NCBI GenBank assembly: GCA_002328835.1
Contig: DCWN01000017.1
Location: 237,055 to 277,179, forward strand
Direction of reading: 5' to 3'
Source of the DNA: Acidobacteria bacterium UBA2161
Lineage (GTDB): Bacteria > Acidobacteriota > Vicinamibacteria > Vicinamibacterales > UBA823
Length of the DNA: 40,125 nucleotides
Position 1 is the stretch's first letter; each line of letters begins with the position of its first letter. Of the stretch, positions 24,678 through 31,759 are shown one piece after another. Position numbers and translations under genes: made by a program. Below the pieces are notes generated by a model. That model was not told where the DNA came from and searched no databases. It saw only the letters and a program-made list of their open reading frames with translations.

Positions 24678-25424
24678 CTACAACTCTATGCCGAAGCAGT
24701 CGCGTAGACACCGAAGCCACTCCGCGTCCGACGCCAACTCGCGCGAGTCGCGCCGGTCACCGTCGTGGACCGTCAGCTGACGGTCCATGAGCGTCACCCG
24801 ACCACCCGCGGTGGCCAGGGTAATCAACCGTTTCTGCGTGAAGTGCGACGCGGGCGACGTCTGATGGTGGTGGCATCGCTCGGCGAACTCCTCGCGGCGG
24901 CGCGGCACGAGATCGAAGAGGAAGCGCGGTGCCCACTCGCCGTCGGCCTCCCGGAACCAGAGCGCCAGCTCGTCTGCATGCGCGCCCACCCGGTAGGTCC
25001 GCCCTTCGGCGCGACTCTCGGTCGCGCCGTCGAGCGTGAGCGGTTCGCGGCACGACTCGCCGTTGCCGACATCGACCAGATACGGCTGGTCGAGTTCGAC
25101 CCGGAGTACCATGTGGTCGAAGGGCTCACCGACGCGGTCGCCCGCCACCATGCGTGCCGACAGCATCGTCACGGTGAACCCGATCGCCGTCAGCATGTCG
25201 GCGAAGAGTCCGTTGCATTCGTAGCAGAACCCGCCTCGACGATCGCCGACGATCTTCCCGTAGGCGTGGTCTCCCGCCACGGTGATCGGCCGGCCGAGAT
25301 GGATGTCGAGGTTCTCGAACGGGACACTGAGCAGAAAGGCGCGCTGCAGCGCCGCGAGTGCGGCGAGCGTCTGCGCACGGACGGCGTCGTAGCCGATCCG
25401 CCCGAGCGCTCGGTCGAGGTCCAG
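24678..25424 (-). CDS. nat: Arylamine N-acetyltransferase, probable CTG start
   Basis: Homology begins upstream of the first ATG/GTG/TTG of this frame (a GTG at 25280). The DNA from 25424 reads CTG then DLDRALGRIGY and, later, LLSVPFENLDIHLGRP, the standard NAT N-terminus (usually MDLD...). No ATG, GTG or TTG lies between the in-frame upstream stop and 25280, so CTG at 25422-25424 is the best start, giving 248 residues. With it the catalytic triad falls at C67 (RGGFCYE), H104 (DHM) and D118 (LVDVG), close to the classical C69/H107/D122. An AGAAGG lies 11 bases upstream, inside the end of the M28 gene. NATs acetylate arylamines or hydrazines with acetyl-CoA. A base error replacing ATG is the alternative. 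Confidence 0.8.
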   Translation of the reverse strand: MDLDRALGRIGYDAVRAQTLAALAALQRAFLLSVPFENLDIHLGRPITVAGDHAYGKIVGDRRGGFCYECNGLFADMLTAIGFTVTMLSARMVAGDRVGEPFDHMVLRVELDQPYLVDVGNGESCREPLTLDGATESRAEGRTYRVGAHADELALWFREADGEWAPRFLFDLVPRRREEFAERCHHHQTSPASHFTQKRLITLATAGGRVTLMDRQLTVHDGDRRDSRELASDAEWLRCLRDCFGIEL

Positions 25425-25432
25425 CCCGCGCT

Positions 25433-27259
25433 CTACCTTCTCGCGGTCGGCGTCATGACGATCTCATGCTTCTCGCCATCGCGTATGAAGACCACGGTGA
25501 TCGGCTCGTCGACCTTGATGGCGTCGAGCGCGTAGGTGTAGTCGTAGATGTTGGTGATCGTCTGCCCGGCGAACTCGACGATGACGTCGCCGTCCAGCAG
25601 TCCGCCTTCGGCCGCCGGCCCACCCTCGATCACGCCGCCCAGCAACATCCCTTCGACTTCGGCCGTGTAGTCGGGAATCGTCCCAGTGAACGCGCGCAGG
25701 CTCGCACGCTGTCCCTGCTGCTCGACCTGCTCGACCCGCACGAACTCCAGGGGCGATTCCTGGTTCGCGATGTTGCGGGCGATGATCGTGCCCAGCCGCA
25801 CCACCCGGTCGAGATCCTCGTAGTTGATGCCAGCCGGATCGTCGCTGGGCCGATGGTAGTCCTCGTGGCTGCCGGTGAAGAAGTTCAGGCTGGGCACCTC
25901 GGCGCCGTTGAAGCTCATCACGTCGGTCGGCAGATACGGATCGGATTGGATCTGAACGTTGAAGCCCACGGGCACGTTCGCCCGCTCGATCAATCCTTCC
26001 CAGTTCGGACTGGAGCCCACGGCCTGCAGCGCGAGCCGGTTATCCCGCGCGCGCCCGACCATGTCGAAGTTCAGGTAGGCCGAGATCTCCGCCATCGGCA
26101 CCGGCTCGGTATCGACGAAGCTCGCCGACCCGAGCAGGCCCAGCTCCTCACCCGACCAGAACGCCAAGAGCACGCCGCGCCCGCGTTCGACGTCGGCCAG
26201 CGCGCGGCCGGCCTCGAGCACCGCAGCAACACCCGACGCGTTGTCGTCGGCGCCGTTGTGAACCTCGCCGCGTTCACTCTCGCGCGCCAGCGAGTTGCCC
26301 TGCAGCCCATGGCCCAGGTGGTCGTAATGGGCCCCCAGCAGCACGTAGGGCTTGGCGTCCGAGGCCACGGGCGCCCCCGTCGGCGGCAGATACCCCGCCA
26401 CGTTGTAGCCGGTGTGCTGCTCCCGCGTCACGGAAACGTCGAGGGTCAGGGTGACGCTGTCGATCGCGAAGCCGGCGACGTGCGGGTTGCCACTGTCGAG
26501 TTCCGCCTGCATCTCCTCGACCGTTCGATCCGGAACGTGCTCGAAGAGTGCGTCGCCGACCGTGCCACTGACGCTGGCCGCCGCGATGCCCGAGCCGGAG
26601 ATTGCCGTATCGAAGGTCATCGGCACGGTCAGGCCGGCGTTCGGCGACCGCGGCCCGGTCAACACCACCAGGGCCTTGGCGCCGCGCTGCCGGGCGGCCA
26701 TCGCCTTGTAGCGAAGCCCCGAGTAGCGCGAGAGGATGCCCCGCAGCTCCTGGTCAACATCTTCGGGGAAGTAGCGCAGCACGACGACGATCTTGTCGGT
26801 GACGTCGAGCGTCGCGTAGCTGTCATAGCCGAAATCCTGCGATTCGGGAACGACCAGGCCATAGCCCGCGAAGACGACCTCGCTCTCGACCCGAGCCGAG
26901 TCGGAGAACGACAGCGCCTGCACCTCTTCGCTCTCGCGCCAGGCCGCCTCGCCGAACGCGATGGAGGTTCCCGCATCGTTGACGCCGGCCGTGAACTCGA
27001 ACGGCAGGCGGAAGTCGAATCGCCCCGGCAGCGGCTGGGCGCCGATGGCACCCAGCTGCGAGACGATGTAGTCTGCCGCGCCCCGAGCCCCTGCCGAACC
27101 GGTCAAACGCCCGTCCAGCGCATCGGCGGCCAGCGCCTCGACATGCGGCTGTGCCGGCGATTGCTGTCCGACGGCCACGGCCGGAGCAAACCCGAGCGTA
27201 GCCAGCATCGCCGACGCCACCACCGCCGCCGAACGCCGTGTCGCTGTTGGTCTCGTCAT
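25433..27259 (-). CDS. Secreted M28 aminopeptidase with PA and PDZ domains
   Basis: This is a 608-residue protein from the ATG at 27259, four bases after the upstream gene's stop. A signal peptide (about 1-31) precedes an N-terminal region with an inserted PA-like domain (about 120-260). The M28 zinc core follows: H311 (GAHYDHLGHG), D338/D339 (NGADDNASG), E371/E372 (SGEELGLLGS), D399 (NFDMVGR) and H469 (HEDYHRPSD). A PDZ domain occupies about 515-605 (GGVIEGGPAAEGGLLDGDVI). Such enzymes remove N-terminal residues from peptides outside the cytoplasm; the PDZ domain may guide peptide binding. It belongs to the operon for peptide and acyl-amino-acid breakdown. Confidence 0.92.
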   Translation of the reverse strand: MTRPTATRRSAAVVASAMLATLGFAPAVAVGQQSPAQPHVEALAADALDGRLTGSAGARGAADYIVSQLGAIGAQPLPGRFDFRLPFEFTAGVNDAGTSIAFGEAAWRESEEVQALSFSDSARVESEVVFAGYGLVVPESQDFGYDSYATLDVTDKIVVVLRYFPEDVDQELRGILSRYSGLRYKAMAARQRGAKALVVLTGPRSPNAGLTVPMTFDTAISGSGIAAASVSGTVGDALFEHVPDRTVEEMQAELDSGNPHVAGFAIDSVTLTLDVSVTREQHTGYNVAGYLPPTGAPVASDAKPYVLLGAHYDHLGHGLQGNSLARESERGEVHNGADDNASGVAAVLEAGRALADVERGRGVLLAFWSGEELGLLGSASFVDTEPVPMAEISAYLNFDMVGRARDNRLALQAVGSSPNWEGLIERANVPVGFNVQIQSDPYLPTDVMSFNGAEVPSLNFFTGSHEDYHRPSDDPAGINYEDLDRVVRLGTIIARNIANQESPLEFVRVEQVEQQGQRASLRAFTGTIPDYTAEVEGMLLGGVIEGGPAAEGGLLDGDVIVEFAGQTITNIYDYTYALDAIKVDEPITVVFIRDGEKHEIVMTPTARR

Positions 27260-27263
27260 GGTG

Positions 27264-28403
27264 TCACTCGTTCCCTGCGCCGCGCGCCGGAGCCGCCGCG
27301 AGCGCTTCGAGCGCCTTGGCATGATCCCAGCGTGCGAGAAAGATCTGGGCGCCGTCGCCGCCGGCGCGGCTCGACGTCCAGGAGAGTGTCTGACCGTCCG
27401 GCGACGGCACGGGCAGTCCATCGAAGCCGTCGGTGTGGGTGATCCGCACCGGCTCCTTCGCGCCTGCGGCGTCGACGATGTAGACCTCGAAGTTCGTGAA
27501 CCCGAGCTTGTTCGACGCGAAGAAGATGTAGTCGCCCGACGGATGGACGTAGGGCGCCCAGCTCATCGAGTTGAAATCGGTGACCTGCGTCTGGTCGCTG
27601 CCGTCGGGGTTCATCAGCCACACGTCGGCAATCAGGCCGGCCTCGTCGAACCGGCGCCAGACGATCTTCGCGCCGTCGGCCGAGAAGAACGGCCCGCCAT
27701 CGTAGCCGGCGACGTCGGTGAGACGCCGCTGCTCGGACCCGTCGGCGCGCATGATGTAGATCTCGGCGAAGTACGAGGGATCCAGTTCGAGCTGCTTCTG
27801 CTCCTCGGCTGGCAGGTCGCGATTGTAGGCATCGCGCATCGACGTGTAGACGATCCATTCCCCGTCGGGCGAGTAGCTGCCCTCGGCATCGTAGCCTCGC
27901 ACGTTCGTCAGGCGGTCGTAGGCGCCGGTGTCCCGATCGAACGTGTAGATCTCCATCTCGGGATCGTAGTCCCAGGCGTAGCGCCGTTCCTGGCCCGACT
28001 CACGGAACGCGAGCTCTTCGGCCTGCAACGCCTTGGACTCGGGATCGTGCTGGGTCGAGGCGTACATGATGAGCGAGCTGCCCGGCTGAAAGAACGCGCA
28101 AGTCGTCTTGCCGTGTCCGGGCGAGATCCGACGCAAGTCGCCCGTCTCGAGATCGAGCGTGTAGATCTGGTAGAACGGGTTGTCCGGATCGCGCTCGCTC
28201 TGGAAGACGATCATCCGGCCGTCCGGCCGGTAGTAGCCCTCGCCGGCCCGCTTCCCCTCGATGGTCAGCCGCCGCACGCGCGACAGGAAGTCGCTTTCGG
28301 CGTAGCCGTCGCCGTCCTGTCCCGCCGCGGCCGGGGCCCAGCCCACCACCAAGGCCATCACCAACGCCGCAATCCCCGCTCGTGTCTTGCCGATCTCAGC
28401 CAT
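27264..28403 (-). CDS. Secreted TolB-like PD40 beta-propeller protein
   Basis: This is a 379-residue protein. The ATG at 28403 with GGTGGAG upstream is preferred over a GTG six codons earlier. A signal peptide ends near AAAGQ (about residue 29). About six PD40 repeats follow, each with the core x-PDG-x-I-V-(Y/F)-x-S: YYRPDGRMIVFQSERD, YSPDGEWIVYTSMRD, FFSADGAKIVWRR, VHPSGDYIFFASN and PSPDGQTLSWTSS. It is a propeller of the TolB/DPP N-terminal type without a catalytic domain. It ends four bases before the M28 peptidase start, so it may help present substrates to that peptidase. Confidence 0.85.
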   Translation of the reverse strand: MAEIGKTRAGIAALVMALVVGWAPAAAGQDGDGYAESDFLSRVRRLTIEGKRAGEGYYRPDGRMIVFQSERDPDNPFYQIYTLDLETGDLRRISPGHGKTTCAFFQPGSSLIMYASTQHDPESKALQAEELAFRESGQERRYAWDYDPEMEIYTFDRDTGAYDRLTNVRGYDAEGSYSPDGEWIVYTSMRDAYNRDLPAEEQKQLELDPSYFAEIYIMRADGSEQRRLTDVAGYDGGPFFSADGAKIVWRRFDEAGLIADVWLMNPDGSDQTQVTDFNSMSWAPYVHPSGDYIFFASNKLGFTNFEVYIVDAAGAKEPVRITHTDGFDGLPVPSPDGQTLSWTSSRAGGDGAQIFLARWDHAKALEALAAAPARGAGNE

Positions 28404-28432
28404 GGTTGTGCCCGTCTCCACCTTTCAATAAC

Positions 28433-29293
28433 TCACGATTCTACCGCGAAGGCGCCGTTCTGGAAGTCCTCGACCGCCTGCATGATCTCGGCCCGTGTGT
28501 TCATCACGAACGGCCCGTAGCGCGCCACCGGCTCGCCGATCGGCTTCGCCGCCAGCAGCAGGAAGCGGACGTCGGCCGACGCCGCACCGACGGCCACGCG
28601 GTCGCCGTCGCCGAGCGTGGCCAGCCGACCGACGCCGAGCGGCGTGCCCGATTCGCTCGGCCCCATTCCGAACTCGCCTTCCCCTTCGAACACGTAGCAG
28701 AACCCGTTGTGCCCCTCCGGAATCTCCTGTTCGAACCGGCTCCCGCGCGGCACGCTGACGTCCAGATAGATCGGCGCGGTCGAGATGCCGCCGACCGGCC
28801 CGGCGACACCCTTCGACGTGCCGGCGATGACCTTGACGCGCACACCCGTATCGGACGTCCAGACCGGAACCTCTTCGGCCGGAATGTCCTGGTAGCGCGG
28901 CGCGGTCATCTTCAGTCTGGCCGAAAGATTGATCCAGAGCTGGAAGCCCCAGAGCAAGCCGCTTTCCTGCTGCGGCATCTCCGAGTGCACGATGCCCTTC
29001 CCCGCGGTCATCCACTGAACGGCCCCGGCGGTGAGCCTGCCCTCGTTGCCGAGGTGGTCGGCGTGCTGCATCGTGCCCGCCAGCATGTAGGTGACCGTCT
29101 CGAATCCTCGATGCGGGTGATCCGGAAACCCGGCGAGGTAGTCGCTCGGTTCGTCCGAACGGAATTCGTCGAGCATCAGAAACGGATCGAGGTTGCCGAG
29201 CGCCTGGCTCCCCAGGCTGCGCCTCAGGCGGACGCCGGCCCCGTCCGATGCGTCTTGTGCCGTCACGATCTGATCGATCTTGCGGTAGCCCAT
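28433..29293 (-). CDS. Pirin-family cupin protein
   Basis: This is a 286-residue protein from the ATG at 29293; a TTG at 29323 overlapping the upstream stop is possible. The N-terminal cupin has all four metal ligands, H59 and H61 (HPHRGFE), H103 and E105 (VHSEMP), nearly the same positions as in human pirin (56, 58, 101, 103). The C-terminal pirin domain runs from about 165 to 275. Bacterial pirins act as metal-dependent quercetinases or as regulators of central metabolism enzymes; which applies is unknown. It sits between the D-aminoacylase and the PD40 propeller genes in a same-strand run with gaps under 50 bp. Confidence 0.9.
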   Translation of the reverse strand: MGYRKIDQIVTAQDASDGAGVRLRRSLGSQALGNLDPFLMLDEFRSDEPSDYLAGFPDHPHRGFETVTYMLAGTMQHADHLGNEGRLTAGAVQWMTAGKGIVHSEMPQQESGLLWGFQLWINLSARLKMTAPRYQDIPAEEVPVWTSDTGVRVKVIAGTSKGVAGPVGGISTAPIYLDVSVPRGSRFEQEIPEGHNGFCYVFEGEGEFGMGPSESGTPLGVGRLATLGDGDRVAVGAASADVRFLLLAAKPIGEPVARYGPFVMNTRAEIMQAVEDFQNGAFAVES

Positions 29294-29319
29294 GTCACCT
29301 CGTGTTCTCACCGCGCCGC

Positions 29320-31011
29320 TCAAGCCGCGACCGGGTCCGGCTTGACGATTCGGCCCGGCGCGGCGCCGGTGTGCTCACCGTCCTTGATCACCAGCGCGCC
29401 GCCGACGATCACGTGGGGCACGCCGGTCGGATACTGGTGCGGGTTCTCGAACGTCGCCTGATCGGCCACGGTCGCGGGGTCGAACACCGTAAGGTCGGCG
29501 ACCGCGCCCGGTCTGATGACGCCGCGATCGCGGAAGTTGAGGCGGCGAGCCGGCATCGCCGTGATCTTGTGGACGGCCGTCTCGACGGGCATCGCCTGCC
29601 GCTCGCGGCAGTAGTGGCCCAGGACTCTCGGGAACGTGCCGTACGACCGCGGGTGCGGCGACCCCTCCGACAGCGGCCCGTACGGCGCGCGCGCGCCGCC
29701 GTCGGAGCAGACCATCCCGAACGGGTGTGCCAGGAAGCGCTCGGTGTTCCCCTCGTCCATCCCGAATCCGACCATGCCGGTCCCGCTGCGATCCTCGAGC
29801 ATGATCTGCTTCAGCAGCAGATACGGCTCCGCATCGCGTTCGGCCGCCAGATCGCCGAACCGGCGCCCCCGCGCCCACGCGAGCGATTCGGACTGGGTCG
29901 AGGTGATCTGGACGGAGTTCCAGTCTCCGAGCTGCACGACCTTCGCGCGCACCGCCTGCTCGATCCGCGCCTCGAGGCTCGAGTCGGCCACGCGTTCGAG
30001 AAACGCATCGGTGCCGCCGTCGCGTGACCAGATCGGAAAGAGATTGGACAGGCCGGTCGCATAGGCGACGTAGGGATACCGGTCGTACATGACGTCGATG
30101 CGATCGGCCTGGGCCGCCTCGAGCATGTCGAGCACGACGCGCGCCTTCCACCAGTTGCGCTGGCCCTGGGCCTTCAAGTGGGAGACCTGCACCGGCACGC
30201 CGGCGAGCCGCCCGACGTTGAGTGTCTCCTCGATGGCGGCGATCAGCCGGTCGTCCTCGTTGCGCATATGGCTGGCGTACGGCAAGCGCCGCGCCCGCAG
30301 CGGCTCGGCCAGCGCGACCAGCTCCTCGAGATCGGCGAAACCGCTGGGCACGTACTCCAGACCGCTGGACAGCCCGCACGCGCCAGCCGCCAGCCCTTCG
30401 CGGACGAGCGCCACCATGCGCGCCAGTTCCTCGGCGGTCGCACCGCGGTCGTCCTGCCCGACCACCGCCCCACGCACCGACCCGGCGCCGACCATGCTGG
30501 CCAGATTCACCGACGCGGGCGTACGCCCGAGCCGATCGAAGAACCCGGGCAAATCGCGGAAGTCGATCTCCACGTCGTAGAGGCGGCGATAGCGGTCGCG
30601 CGTCGACTCGAATTCGCCGTCGGTCCAGGGGCCGATCGAGCTACCGTCCTGCCCGACCACCTCGGTCGTGACACCCTGACGGATCTTGCTTTCGGCGTTG
30701 GGATTCACCAGCAGTACGAGGTCGGTGTGGGAGTGCACGTCGATGAAACCCGGCGCCACAGCCAACCCGCGCGCATCGACGACCTCGGCGCCGGTCGTGG
30801 GCAGAACTGGGCCGACGGCCACGATCCGGTCGCCGCCGAGCGCCACGTCCGCGGCGAACGGCGCCCCCCCGGACCCGTCGTAGACCGTTGCGCCGCGCAC
30901 GACGATGTCGGGCTGGGTGGGCACCTGCGCCCACACGGCCTCGCGCGCCCAGCGCGGAGCACCCAGCGCGGCAATACAGGCAGCCCGAGCAAGGAAGGTG
31001 CGTCGATTCAT
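29320..31011 (-). CDS. Tat-exported N-acyl-D-amino-acid deacylase family protein
   Basis: This is a 563-residue protein from the ATG at 31011, preceded by AGAGGA. The N-terminus MNRRTFLARA is a Tat-type signal. The amidohydrolase barrel has H93 and H95 (DVHSHTD), H248 (SHMRNE), H278 (SHLKAQG) and the late Asp in CSDGG. The family's bridging metal-ligand Cys (GNCG in D-aminoacylase, 27 residues after the second His) is D122 here (GQDGSS). The C-terminal part carries the usual VADLTVFDP small-domain signature. The family hydrolyses N-acyl-D-amino acids, or related D-residue peptides, to free D-amino acids. It leads the operon with pirin, propeller, M28, NAT and ALDH7. Confidence 0.85.
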   Translation of the reverse strand: MNRRTFLARAACIAALGAPRWAREAVWAQVPTQPDIVVRGATVYDGSGGAPFAADVALGGDRIVAVGPVLPTTGAEVVDARGLAVAPGFIDVHSHTDLVLLVNPNAESKIRQGVTTEVVGQDGSSIGPWTDGEFESTRDRYRRLYDVEIDFRDLPGFFDRLGRTPASVNLASMVGAGSVRGAVVGQDDRGATAEELARMVALVREGLAAGACGLSSGLEYVPSGFADLEELVALAEPLRARRLPYASHMRNEDDRLIAAIEETLNVGRLAGVPVQVSHLKAQGQRNWWKARVVLDMLEAAQADRIDVMYDRYPYVAYATGLSNLFPIWSRDGGTDAFLERVADSSLEARIEQAVRAKVVQLGDWNSVQITSTQSESLAWARGRRFGDLAAERDAEPYLLLKQIMLEDRSGTGMVGFGMDEGNTERFLAHPFGMVCSDGGARAPYGPLSEGSPHPRSYGTFPRVLGHYCRERQAMPVETAVHKITAMPARRLNFRDRGVIRPGAVADLTVFDPATVADQATFENPHQYPTGVPHVIVGGALVIKDGEHTGAAPGRIVKPDPVAA

Positions 31012-31059
31012 TGGTGTGGTCCTCTCCGGCACCGGTCGGCCTCGGCGGAAGAGCCCATC

Positions 31060-31104
31060 ATAACCGAGGCCGCCGAGACAACCGAGATAGCCGACACCCC
31101 CGAC
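31060..31104. repeat. Five tandem 9-bp repeats
   Basis: ATAACCGAG, GCCGCCGAG, ACAACCGAG, ATAGCCGAC and ACCCCCGAC follow one another without gaps; each ends in CCGA(G/C). They lie in the 157-bp region between the divergent D-aminoacylase and thioredoxin-like genes, 50-95 bp upstream of the former. On the minus strand TATGAT (31057-31062 reversed) at the repeat edge is a -10 candidate. The array could be a regulator-binding array or a small minisatellite. Confidence 0.55.
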
Positions 31105-31168
31105 CCGCCCGGAAACCCGGCGGCGCCCTCCCGCCTCCCGAAGCGACTCCTGTATCCTTGTATCCACC

Positions 31169-31750
31169 ATGGCGCGCACGGCCTCGACGATGCTGCCGCT
31201 CGGCACGCCCGCGCCGAACTTCTTCCTACCCGATCCGCGCGGCGACATCATTTCCTTGGAGCGATTCGCCGACGCGCCCGCGCTCGTCGTCATGTTCATC
31301 TGCAATCACTGTCCGTACGTGAAGCACCTGAAGCCGGCGCTCGGGGCCTTCTCGCGCGACTATCAGCCGAAGCGGGTCGCGATGGTCGGCATCAACTCGA
31401 ACGACGCGAGCGAATCTCCCGACGACGCGCCCGAACGGATGGTCGAGGATGTCGCAACGTTCGACTACCGATTTCCGTATCTGGTGGATGGGACCCAAGA
31501 CGTGGCCAAGACCTACCGCGCCGCCTGTACGCCCGATTTCTTCCTCTTCGATGCCGACCGGAAGCTCGTCTATCGCGGGCAGTTCGACGCCAGCCGGCCC
31601 GGCAACGACGTGCCCGTGACCGGCGCGGACCTGCGTGCCGCGGTTGATGCGGTACTCGCCGGGACCCCGGTCGCCGAGGCCCAGATTCCGAGTCTCGGGT
31701 GCAACATCAAGTGGAAGCCGGACAGCGCGCCCGACTACTTCGCGGGATGA
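31169..31750 (+). CDS. Thioredoxin-fold redox protein (AhpC/TSA-like)
   Basis: This is a 193-residue protein. It has a thioredoxin/peroxiredoxin-like fold with FICNHCPYVKHL: active-site C45 and C48 in CNHC, and a further conserved Cys at 119 just before the cis-proline (ACTPDFFLFD). The end, SLGCNIKWK, carries another conserved Cys. There is no signal peptide, so it is cytoplasmic. Proteins of this group act as thiol-disulfide oxidoreductases or peroxidase-like enzymes; substrates are largely unknown. TATCCT at 31153-31158 is a weak -10 that would leave an almost leaderless transcript. The glycosyltransferase gene begins 9 bp later. Confidence 0.85.
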   Translation: MARTASTMLPLGTPAPNFFLPDPRGDIISLERFADAPALVVMFICNHCPYVKHLKPALGAFSRDYQPKRVAMVGINSNDASESPDDAPERMVEDVATFDYRFPYLVDGTQDVAKTYRAACTPDFFLFDADRKLVYRGQFDASRPGNDVPVTGADLRAAVDAVLAGTPVAEAQIPSLGCNIKWKPDSAPDYFAG

Positions 31751-31759
31751 ACCCGAACG

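Noticed and set aside
25358..27442. Long plus-strand open frame (about 690 codons) opposite the M28 peptidase
   Set aside because: The minus strand has all M28 zinc ligands and a PDZ domain; the plus-strand product has the skewed composition of a mirror frame.
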